The notes beneath the pieces were generated by a model. That model was not told the origin of the DNA and searched no databases. It saw only the letters and a program-made list of their open reading frames with translations. Positions 1 to 7,442 of a stretch of 24,475 nucleotides of DNA are shown here, piece after piece; within the stretch, counting starts at the first letter, position 1; every line of letters starts with the position of its first letter. This DNA comes from CAUZEO01 sp963578625 (GTDB lineage: Bacteria; Verrucomicrobiota; Kiritimatiellia; SLOV01). Location: positions 1 to 24,475 of the forward strand of contig CAUZEO010000034.1 of assembly GCA_963578625.1 (NCBI GenBank), in the 5' to 3' direction. The position numbers and the translations under genes were made by a program.

Positions 1-293
1 TGCGCCAGGAACGGCGCCAGCCGTCCGTCGCTCATGGTTGTTTGCAGCATCACGATGACGTCGCACCGCTCGGAGCGGCAGGCTTGGACGGCGGATTCCA
101 GCGTTGAGCGGTCAACGGCCTTCGGGGGAACGAAAATCTCATCGGCGCCGTCCTCAAATTGTTGAAGAACCAGCCGATCGATCTTCGCGCCCCACTCCGG
201 ATCGAACCCGGGTCTTTTTCGCCCAAGGAAGAGGATGCCGATTCTGGTTGGAGTAGCCACGATTTGGTTCGTTTCGAATTCGAACTGCCTCAC
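1..293 (-). CDS. Sugar isomerase, L-fucose/L-arabinose isomerase-like, N-terminal part
   Basis: The first 97 codons of a minus-strand gene that runs off the left edge. The protein begins with a beta-strand and family-typical phrase, RIGILFLGRKRPGFDPEWG, followed by a Rossmann-like alpha/beta pattern ending in CDVIVMLQTTMSDG. I recognise this as the N-terminal domain of the fucose/arabinose isomerase superfamily, which interconverts aldoses and ketoses in the cytoplasm; the metal-binding and catalytic residues lie in the missing part, so the substrate cannot be stated. The start is uncertain: GTG at 293 follows an in-frame TAG and has a purine-rich GGAAGAG just upstream; GTG at 260 would drop eleven residues. 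It is divergent from the SDR/Gfo-Idh pair, which fits a sugar-catabolic neighbourhood (inference). Confidence 0.65.
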   Translation of the reverse strand, partial: MRQFEFETNQIVATPTRIGILFLGRKRPGFDPEWGAKIDRLVLQQFEDGADEIFVPPKAVDRSTLESAVQACRSERCDVIVMLQTTMSDGRLAPFLA

Positions 294-801
294 ATCTCTT
301 CCAGGCGGGATCTACGACGAGGTTTGTTCATGAGAAAGAGAACGCTTCGAATGAACCGCTTCGGGTTAGCCGCAGAGCGAAGTGGCGCGACGAATCCGAA
401 GTCGCGTTCGATTCAGCTGTTCGACATCTCCTCATTCAATTCTGCGTCTTGCAGAGATCGCCTTGTTTCTTCTGTACGTGGATGGCGATGCTTTCCTTGA
501 TCGTAACACCTTTGGGCAATTAAAGATAGTCTATTACGAGTTGCCTGACGCTATCGAGATGCCTCGGGCGTTTTCCTTGGGCTTGGCATCTTGGAGTGAT
601 GTGTCGTGTGTATATTGGAAACCAGAAGGAATACGCAAATGGATAAGTTCGAACGCCGCCTCTAGTCGGGTGATTTCAGACTTGGCGTCCGATCGTGCCA
701 TCTCCAGATACGGCACGGCGAAACACTATGACGCGGACGTTGCAAATGTCGCGGAATGAATATAAGGTGCCGTTACGTTGTTTCAGGAGGGAATGGATCA
801 G
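294..801. other. Divergent intergenic region, about 500 bp, no gene seen
   Basis: This gap separates the leftward isomerase-like gene from the rightward SDR gene, so it should hold promoters for both. Short open frames on both strands have no recognisable domain and no credible start signal. The stretch around 520-640 is more AT-rich than its surroundings. I see no convincing -10/-35 pair, operator palindrome or terminator. A clear Shine-Dalgarno word, AGGAGG at 785-790, belongs to the SDR gene. Confidence 0.5.
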
Positions 802-1605
802 GTGGAAACGTTAGATGCCTTCAAGTTGAAGGGGCGCGTGGCACTGGTGACCGGCGGGGCGCGGCACCTGGGGTACGACATGGCCGATGCGCTGGCCGAG
901 GCAGGCGCGGATCTCGTGATCACGTCGCGGAGCCTGGAGAGCGTCGAGGCGGCGGCGGGCCGGTTATGCCAGGAGAGGGGCGTGCAAGTGTTGCCCCTGG
1001 CGCTGGACGTCAGGGACGCGGCGCGGGTGGCCGAGGTGGTGACGAAAGCTCACGATTGGAAAGGGCGGCTCGACATCCTCGTGAACAACGCGGGCGGGGA
1101 TTCGGGCGACGGTCCCTGCCACCTGTTCGAGCGATCCCCGGAGGACATGGAGACGCTGATCGCCACCAACCTCACCGGCTCGCTCTTCTGTTGCCAGGCC
1201 GCGGCCCGCCTGATGGCCCGGCAGGGACACGGCAAAATTATCAACATCGCTTCGATCGCAGGCCTGGTGGGGCGGGACCGCCGGATGTACGAGAAGAACG
1301 ACATGGCGGAGCAACCGATCGATTACGCGGCCGCCAAGGCAGGCGTCATCGGCATGACCCTCGACCTCGCCGGATTGCTCGGGCCCATGGGCATTTGCGT
1401 TAACGCCATCTCTCCCGGCGGTTTCGCCCGCGGACAGCCGGGCACCTTCGAGCAGGACTACGCGAACGAGGTGCCCTTGGGCCGGATGGGGCGCGACGGC
1501 AGCGTGGACCTGAAGGGCGCAGTGCTCTTCCTCGCGTCGGAGGCGTCCGATTACGTCACCGGCCAGAACCTGGTCGTGGACGGGGGCTTCGCGATCTGGA
1601 AGTGA
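802..1605 (+). CDS. SDR family NAD(P)-dependent oxidoreductase
   Basis: Classical short-chain dehydrogenase of 267 residues, a cytoplasmic oxidoreductase acting on a hydroxyl/keto group of an unknown, possibly sugar-derived, substrate. From the chosen start: cofactor motif TGGARHLG at about 17-24 (the middle glycine of TGxxxGxG is His), NNAG at 95-98, Ser151 in NIASIAG, Tyr175 and Lys179 in the YxxxK motif (YAAAK), and the usual C-terminal YVTGQNLVVDGG. The Ser-Tyr spacing is 24 rather than about 13, because of an extra loop with MYEKNDMAEQP, a feature I associate with SDRs of glycan-modification clusters. GTG at 802 is 11 bases after AGGAGG (785-790); ATG at 793 is in frame but only two bases from it, so the start is undecided between them. 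The stop overlaps the next gene by four bases (GTGA), so the two are translationally coupled. Confidence 0.9.
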   Translation: METLDAFKLKGRVALVTGGARHLGYDMADALAEAGADLVITSRSLESVEAAAGRLCQERGVQVLPLALDVRDAARVAEVVTKAHDWKGRLDILVNNAGGDSGDGPCHLFERSPEDMETLIATNLTGSLFCCQAAARLMARQGHGKIINIASIAGLVGRDRRMYEKNDMAEQPIDYAAAKAGVIGMTLDLAGLLGPMGICVNAISPGGFARGQPGTFEQDYANEVPLGRMGRDGSVDLKGAVLFLASEASDYVTGQNLVVDGGFAIWK

Positions 1606-2591
1606 AGCGCCGGATCGTCATTGTCGGCCTGGGTTCGATCGGGCGGCGCCACGCGCGTCTGCTCAACCAACGGGAAGACGTCGCGGTCGAGTTCTGTGAG
1701 CCGGATGCGGCAAACCTGCAACGGGCAGTGGAGGAATGCGGCGCGCATCCCGTCCATGACACGTTCGAGGCAGCACTGGAATCGCGACCGGAGAGCGTGC
1801 TGATCGCCACCCCGCACAGCCTGCATGCCGCCCAGACCATCCCCGCCCTCGAGGCGGGGATCCACGTCTTGTGCGAGAAGCCGATCAGCGACAACGTTGC
1901 GGACGGGCGGCGCATGCTCGCCGCTGCCGCGGCGAGCGGGCGTATCCTGGACGTGGGTTTCATGCTCCATTTCCACCCCGGCCTGCTGCGCCTCCGGGAA
2001 CTGATTCGGGACAGGACGCTGGGCACGATTGTGCACGTTCACTGCCGCGTGGGCTCGTATATCACCCTCGTCAACTCCACCTCACGACACCAGGCGAAGG
2101 TGGAAGGCGCGCTGCTGCTGGACTACACGCACCAGCCCGACCTGCTGGCCTGGTTTCTTGAGAAACGTCCGGCGGGCGTGTATATGACGGGCGCACAGAC
2201 GGGCGAAATGGAATTCAGCAGCAACCCGAACTGCGCGACGCTGGTCTGCGACTACGACGAGCCGCTCCTGGCCACGGTACACCTGAACTACCTGCAGATG
2301 CCGGAGCGTGCCGAGTACGAGGTGGTGGGGGACAGGGGCTGGGCGGTCTACGACTTCAACACGGGGTTGATCCGCCGGGGCCGGCGGGAAGAGCAGGACG
2401 TTGTCGAGGAGAGGATCCCCACCGAGCGCGATTCCGTGTACGCGGCCGAGCACCAGGCCTTCTTCGATACGATCGACGGCAAGCGCGAGCCCGAGAGCCC
2501 CGCCGAAAAAGCCCTCGTCTCCCTGGAGATCGTGGAAGCGGCCCTGGTGTCCTGGCGGCAACAGCAGCGGGTAGCCCTCTCCGCCGGATAG
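1602..2591 (+). CDS. Gfo/Idh/MocA family oxidoreductase
   Basis: A 329-residue NAD(P)-dependent dehydrogenase of normal family length. The N-terminal Rossmann fold has VGLGSIGRRHARL (residues 8-20); the conserved EKP motif is CEKPIS at 91-96, where the lysine contacts cofactor and substrate; and the C-terminal domain has DYTHQPDLLAWF at 174-185, whose His177 sits where this family usually has its catalytic histidine. The start is GTG, overlapping the SDR stop by four bases, and no separate ribosome binding site is needed. Members oxidise or reduce sugars, inositols or their acids; with the SDR and the isomerase-like gene next to it, a sugar-derivative pathway is likely, but the substrate is not readable from sequence. 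It ends 39 bases before the oppositely transcribed VCBS gene. Confidence 0.92.
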   Translation: MKRRIVIVGLGSIGRRHARLLNQREDVAVEFCEPDAANLQRAVEECGAHPVHDTFEAALESRPESVLIATPHSLHAAQTIPALEAGIHVLCEKPISDNVADGRRMLAAAAASGRILDVGFMLHFHPGLLRLRELIRDRTLGTIVHVHCRVGSYITLVNSTSRHQAKVEGALLLDYTHQPDLLAWFLEKRPAGVYMTGAQTGEMEFSSNPNCATLVCDYDEPLLATVHLNYLQMPERAEYEVVGDRGWAVYDFNTGLIRRGRREEQDVVEERIPTERDSVYAAEHQAFFDTIDGKREPESPAEKALVSLEIVEAALVSWRQQQRVALSAG

Positions 2592-2630
2592 GATCACTAC
2601 GAGGGAAAGCGCAAGGTGAATACGTGATCG

Positions 2631-3809
2631 TCAGCCCTCGTTCCGCCACCAGCGGAATTCATTGCTTCCGCGCTCGGCCACGGCAGCGATGTCGAGGCGG
2701 CCGTCTCCGTCCAGGTCCGCAACAAGCACCTGATTAGCCTTCGGCCAGTTCTCCTTCAATACCTGCATCGTCCACGGACCGCACGGGTCGCCCTCGTGCT
2801 TGAACAGTGCGACTTTCCCCTCCGCGCCCCAAGCCGTCGCGACCACTTCCACCTGCCCGTCCCCGTCCAGATCGGCGGCCACGGCATCGGACGCATTGGG
2901 GAAATCGTCGCAGATGACATGTTCCTGCCAGTGCACCCGGCGCGGATCACCACTGTTCTCGTACCAGACCACCCGGTTGGCCGCTCCGGTTTCGCCGCGT
3001 CTAAACGTGAGTGCCATGACCACGTCAATATTTCCGTCACCGTCCATGTCCACCGGATGCCCGTGCGACGGGCAGCAATCCGCCGCGATGATGTGCTTCT
3101 TCCACGGCCGGGCAACGGGATCACCGCTGTTTTCGTACCAGACCACCTGCCGGCCCGTCAACGCGGTACCAAAGAGATCCGAGGTTCCGTCCCCGGTGAG
3201 GTCCACGGCCTCGATGGTCCGGGTTTCGCCGATATTCTCCTCGATCAGGTGTTTGATCCAGTTGCCGTCCCGATTCTCGAACCAGACAAACCGGTTCCCT
3301 AGCCAACTGGAGGCCGCGACATCCAGCGTGCCGTTTCCCGTAAGATCGGCGAGAGCCACGTCGTACGCGCCGGGCAATCCACCTTCGGTGATATAATGAA
3401 TGTCCCACCCATGATCGTCCCGGGGATGACCGCGGTTTTCGAACCAGAGAACATTCGCGTTCGAATTGTCGACGATCACCACGTCCGGATGTCCATTCCC
3501 GTTCATATCGCCGATCGCATGCCGCTCGAATCGCTCATAGGTGAAGGGATCCATGTCCCGTCCCTTCGGTCCCTTGCTTCCCAGCACGACCCGCCCGCTT
3601 TCCAGGATGGCCGGATGCCTGTGGTCGTGAATGATGCGTTTCGTGAAGTTTCCTTTTCCGTCGTTCTCGAACCAGTAAAGTCCCTTATGCGCATCGGCGC
3701 TGACCAGGTCCAGGTCGCCGTCCCCATCGATATCTGCGGCGGTAATTCCGAAGGCGTAGCTGTAGCCTTCCATGATAAGGTGTTCAGTGAACGGGAGAGG
3801 AAGCGCCAT
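2631..3809 (-). CDS. FG-GAP/VCBS repeat protein (seven-bladed beta-propeller)
   Basis: 392 residues made almost entirely of seven calcium-loop repeats of the D-x-D/N-G-D/N-G-x-x-D type, at about residues 26, 101, 155, 203, 254, 313 and 365 (for example DIDGDGDLD, DLTGNGTLD, DLDGDGRLD). Between them recur WFEN or WYEN strands and charged HxI turns, as expected for blades of one integrin-alpha-like propeller. Such proteins usually work outside the cell in binding. No signal peptide or membrane segment is visible at the start (MALPLPFTEH), which is odd for the family; either the true N-terminus is lost, export is non-classical, or it is cytoplasmic. No good Shine-Dalgarno word precedes the ATG (AAGGA lies about 17 bases upstream). 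It is the last gene of the minus-strand series, convergent with the Gfo/Idh gene. Confidence 0.85.
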   Translation of the reverse strand: MALPLPFTEHLIMEGYSYAFGITAADIDGDGDLDLVSADAHKGLYWFENDGKGNFTKRIIHDHRHPAILESGRVVLGSKGPKGRDMDPFTYERFERHAIGDMNGNGHPDVVIVDNSNANVLWFENRGHPRDDHGWDIHYITEGGLPGAYDVALADLTGNGTLDVAASSWLGNRFVWFENRDGNWIKHLIEENIGETRTIEAVDLTGDGTSDLFGTALTGRQVVWYENSGDPVARPWKKHIIAADCCPSHGHPVDMDGDGNIDVVMALTFRRGETGAANRVVWYENSGDPRRVHWQEHVICDDFPNASDAVAADLDGDGQVEVVATAWGAEGKVALFKHEGDPCGPWTMQVLKENWPKANQVLVADLDGDGRLDIAAVAERGSNEFRWWRNEG

Positions 3810-3962
3810 GGGTGGTTCTCGGAGTCCTTTCGGTTTTATAACCGCGGATTACGCGGATTGCAAACGGATGGACGCGGTTGTTGATCCGGACTTCAAGGAT
3901 CGTAGCACGGGTCGAACACGCGTGCTACGATCTTTGGGTTCCGCGGCCTGTAATTTCCGCGC
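3810..3962. repeat. Intergenic segment with a near-perfect 16-bp inverted repeat
   Basis: The arms are 3894-3909 and 3921-3936, each 16 bases with a single mismatch (core GATCGTAGCACG / CGTGCTACGATC), separated by 11 bases. No T-tract follows on the minus strand, so it is not a standard terminator. The core word resembles the palindrome at 5889-5915 (shared CACGGGTCG and CGTGCTACG), so both may belong to one dispersed family. Just left of it, 3840-3880 contains the low-complexity phrase GCGGATTACGCGGATT. Confidence 0.6.
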
Positions 3963-4745
<783 letters not shown>

Positions 4746-4832
4746 TGGAACTCATTGTACGCCCCGCCACGCTTGGATGCCAGCATGTTTTTTACGGTCA
4801 TTCCCCAATTGCCGGTTCCCCTGCTTGGCTGG

Positions 4833-4856
4833 CTAGTGCATCGTTCGATGCACTAG
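4833..4856. repeat. Perfect 11-bp palindrome at the stop codon of prepilin copy 2
   Basis: CTAGTGCATCG and CGATGCACTAG flank a two-base spacer (TT on the plus strand). The TAG stop of the 4853-5578 gene lies inside the right arm. On the minus-strand transcript this would form a hairpin at the stop codon with no following U-run, so it may protect or pause the transcript between the two prepilin genes rather than terminate it (inference). Confidence 0.7.
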
Positions 4857-5578
4857 TCCCAGGGCCATCCATCAAACAAGCTGTTGTCGGTGGATCGATA
4901 ACCGAATGGAAAGGGCGCGCCGGGTACCCAGGACACATGTCCGTCCGCCCAGCCAAAGTTATCGCCTCCATCGTGGGGATGCTTGAGCCACCAATCGGGA
5001 TGGAGCCCCAGATCCTGTATGAACCCGCCTTGCGTCGCGATGCCGTATGACAAATCCATAAAAACTACGGTTTTCGCTGGTCGCACAACCTCAATTCTGC
5101 TGGTCATCTTCCAGGGACCTTGACTGGCCCAAGCCCCGGCGCTTGGCCACGTCTTCGCCTGCGCCATCTCGAGCTGATGATTGTAACCATACCCCCAGCC
5201 GTCCCAGCCGGGGTTCTTTTCCTGTGCCGAAGGACAATCGAACAGGGGCGAGAGCTTCACTCCCGGCTGCCAACCATTTATATCCAGAACCCCACTGAGC
5301 GTCTCCCACCAACCTCGGTGTACCGGCGCCGACCACCCTGTATGCGGAAAGTGGCCGTCGTGGTCATTCATAAACTGTTCGCACGCCATGCGAATCTGTC
5401 TCAGGTTGTTGATGCAATGGGTCCGGCGTGCTTTCTCCTGCGCCTGTCGAAGCGCCGGTACCAGCAGCGCGGCCAGAATGGCAATAATCGCGATCACCAC
5501 CAGCAGTTCGATCAACGTGAACCCATTCGGGGCAACGTCGGCACGGCGATGATTGTTTGTATCCATCGGTTCAAGCAT
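4853..5578 (-). CDS. Prepilin-like protein with N-methylation motif and H-X9-DG tail (copy 2)
   Basis: 241 residues with a short leader of about 18 residues ending in APNG, then FTLIELLVVIAIIAILAALL, the prepilin peptidase recognition and transmembrane helix. The globular part carries CINNLRQIRMACEQF, the cysteine-containing KNPGWDGWGYGYN stretch and the C-terminal HPHDGGDNFGWADGH (H-X9-DG). It is collinear with copy 1 from the cleavage site to the last residue and clearly a tandem duplication, separated by 107 bases that contain a palindrome. Divergence is concentrated in the leader, the NHQLEMAQAKTW region and the middle. It should sit in the inner membrane with its C-terminal domain outside the cytoplasm. 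No gene for an assembly ATPase or peptidase is in the window, so its partners must be elsewhere. Confidence 0.94.
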   Translation of the reverse strand: MLEPMDTNNHRRADVAPNGFTLIELLVVIAIIAILAALLVPALRQAQEKARRTHCINNLRQIRMACEQFMNDHDGHFPHTGWSAPVHRGWWETLSGVLDINGWQPGVKLSPLFDCPSAQEKNPGWDGWGYGYNHQLEMAQAKTWPSAGAWASQGPWKMTSRIEVVRPAKTVVFMDLSYGIATQGGFIQDLGLHPDWWLKHPHDGGDNFGWADGHVSWVPGAPFPFGYRSTDNSLFDGWPWD

Positions 5579-5984
5579 ATCTCATTCGCCGGACCCGGCT
5601 ATCGTCCTACGCTGCCGATTCGCGTACAAAGGCAGGTCTTTCATTGTATGCCCTTCCGCTTCCGGATTCCAGCTCAATCTTCGGTTTGATCAGAGCACTG
5701 AAAGGGTACCCCTCATGCACTTGCCGGCAGCCGCTAAAGAACGCAAAGTACGCAAAAATTCGATATACATTTCCTTGCGACCCTTGCGTACTTTCGCGGC
5801 CACTTTGCGGAGCCTTGGGTTCCGGTTGTCGACCTCTACACGGGTCGGATGGGTGTGCTCCGGCGGTGGTTCCGTGCTTGGGGCTTCGCTACACGGGTCG
5901 GATACCCGTGCTACGGCCGAGGCTCCGTGCCTGGGCACCGCCACGATGCGTCGCTCCGGCGGTTGGCTCCAGTCCAAAGCCGCG
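5579..5984. repeat. Repeat-rich intergenic region with several inverted repeats
   Basis: About 400 bp without a credible gene. AAAGTACGCAA at 5745-5755 is exactly inverted at 5784-5794, and GCCGCTAAAG (5730-5739) pairs nine of ten with 5791-5800. Further right, CTACACGGGTCGGAT occurs twice (5836-5850 and 5889-5903); the second copy is closed into a hairpin by ACCCGTG at 5904-5910. TCCGTGCTTGGGG and CTCCGTGCCTGGG are another loosely repeated pair. These look like fragments of dispersed REP- or MITE-like elements; the CACGGGTCG...CGTGCTACG core also occurs at 3894-3936. Short open frames across it look like by-products of repeat sequence. Confidence 0.6.
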
Positions 5985-7442
5985 CTACTCGGGTTGAAAA
6001 CGGAAGGAGTAGAGGTCGGCGTCCTGGAGAACAAAACGAAGGCGAACGGGTGTTCCCTCCAGTCGCTTCACGTCACCCCCACCCTCCCAGGAAACAATGT
6101 GTTTGATTTCGTCTCCGAAAATGTCCGGGCATTGCTCCAACTTGAATCCTTCCATCGGTCGTCCGCTCTCTTCCTGGATCTCCACCCGCACGCTGCCCAT
6201 CGCTGACGTCGCGTAGTTGAGGACCAGTTCCCGACCCTCGAACACGAACGGCTTCGTGACGAATTCTCCGCCCGCGTAGGGCGCGTACATGGAGACGAAG
6301 CCGTCGGTCCGGATCGTCCCGCGGCGCATCCGGCAACCTTCCACTCCCGGTTGAATCTCAGGCAGGTGCGAGTAGTAGCGTTCGATCCAGTAGAGCGACA
6401 GTTCCTCGGGCGAGGACTGCACAATTCCATTCACCGGAACGAGGTTGCGCTGAATCCACTTTTCCGGATCCGGACCGGGCCGATTAAATGCCTCCTGCCA
6501 GAACTTGAAGTGAAGCCCGTCACGGCTGGTCATGAGCCCGCCGTCCGACAGGCCGGGATAGGGATGCGTGGGATGTTTCTTGCGTTCCGGCGTGAATCGT
6601 TTCACCGGTCCGATCAGGATGTGCGGCGCGCGTTCATACGGCCGGATGTTGTTCATGTAGATCTGAATGTGGTCGCTCGGCGGATTCTCGTAGGTGATCG
6701 GCGTCCACGGTGACCAGTTGTAGAAGTCGTCCGAGCTCATGTGCCGAAGGCTGCGGTAGCCGCTGTGCACCTTGTGGCTTTCGTCGCCGCCTTCCCAGTA
6801 GCGCAGATAAGCGTGGTACTTCTTGTCGAGCGGATTCCAGAACACGGACTGTCCCCAGTCGGTATTCAGATCGTCGGGGATGAGGGGCTTCTCGAGCTTG
6901 GTCCAGTGGACCCCGTCCGGGGAGATCAGGCCGGGCATCCCCTTCAGATCCATCCCGCCGGCGGCCTTGTAACGCTCGGTATCGGGCACGGTGGGATTCG
7001 GGTCCTTGAAGGCGAACCAGCTTGCGGCCTCATCGACGTGCGGCCAGACGATGTTGTTCTTCTTGCTCCCTTCGAACTCGAAGAGGCCCAACTCGGGCCG
7101 GGTCCACTGAATCCCGTCGGGGCTCTCGGCGTAGCAAGCGACCTCGTGCGTCTGGTACCCCCGCTCCATGGTCCAGTTCGAGCCGCGGTAGTACATCTTG
7201 TACTGGCCGTCATCCGGGAAGATCACGGAGAAGAAGCCGGAGGTGTTTCCCTCCCAGGGATGTTCGAGGTGGCCTAGCGTTCCCTGCGTGTCGTAGACCA
7301 TGACCACTTCCTGCGGAACGGGATGCTGCAGTTGCAGGCTGGCACCATCCATGGTGTCGATCAGGTAGTCGTCGATCAGCAATTCCAGGCGGGATCCGAT
7401 ATTCAGCATTACCTTTTTTCCTTTTGCGCCGTAAGCATGCAT
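5985..7442 (-). CDS. Glycosidase-like five-bladed beta-propeller protein (GH32/GH43-like)
   Basis: 485 residues, no signal peptide. The N-terminus has LELLIDDYLID followed by a HPVPQEVV strand, an opening I associate with a large, poorly characterised family of glycosyl-hydrolase-like propellers in PVC bacteria. Blade motifs of the S-x-D-G-x-x-W type recur: SPDGIQWTRP, SPDGVHWTKLEKP and SRDGLHFKFW. The C-terminal third (after about residue 370) is a beta-sandwich with VRVEIQEESGRPMEGF and EGTPVRLRFVL, as in GH32-like enzymes. Clan J/F catalytic acids cannot be assigned with confidence, so activity on a furanoside or uronide is only a guess. ATG at 7442 directly follows the upstream TGA; an in-frame ATG at 7409 is preceded by AAAAGGAAAAAAGGT and gives the more typical N-terminus, so the true start may be eleven codons later. 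Confidence 0.75.
   Translation of the reverse strand: MHAYGAKGKKVMLNIGSRLELLIDDYLIDTMDGASLQLQHPVPQEVVMVYDTQGTLGHLEHPWEGNTSGFFSVIFPDDGQYKMYYRGSNWTMERGYQTHEVACYAESPDGIQWTRPELGLFEFEGSKKNNIVWPHVDEAASWFAFKDPNPTVPDTERYKAAGGMDLKGMPGLISPDGVHWTKLEKPLIPDDLNTDWGQSVFWNPLDKKYHAYLRYWEGGDESHKVHSGYRSLRHMSSDDFYNWSPWTPITYENPPSDHIQIYMNNIRPYERAPHILIGPVKRFTPERKKHPTHPYPGLSDGGLMTSRDGLHFKFWQEAFNRPGPDPEKWIQRNLVPVNGIVQSSPEELSLYWIERYYSHLPEIQPGVEGCRMRRGTIRTDGFVSMYAPYAGGEFVTKPFVFEGRELVLNYATSAMGSVRVEIQEESGRPMEGFKLEQCPDIFGDEIKHIVSWEGGGDVKRLEGTPVRLRFVLQDADLYSFRFQPE

Noticed and set aside
534..716. 60-codon minus-strand frame in the divergent intergenic region
   Set aside because: No ribosome binding site, domain or homologous character; it lies where promoters are expected.
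756..1403. Plus-strand open frame overlapping the SDR gene
   Set aside because: Glycine/arginine-rich, overlaps the SDR in another frame and has no motif.
2592..2629. GATCAC ... GTGATC inverted repeat between the convergent Gfo/Idh and VCBS genes
   Set aside because: Six-base arms with a 26-base spacer and no T-tract on either strand are too weak to call a bidirectional terminator.
5690..6034. 114-codon minus-strand frame after the propeller gene
   Set aside because: It spans the inverted repeats of the intergenic region and overlaps the 3' end of the propeller gene; the phrase pattern is that of translated repeat DNA.
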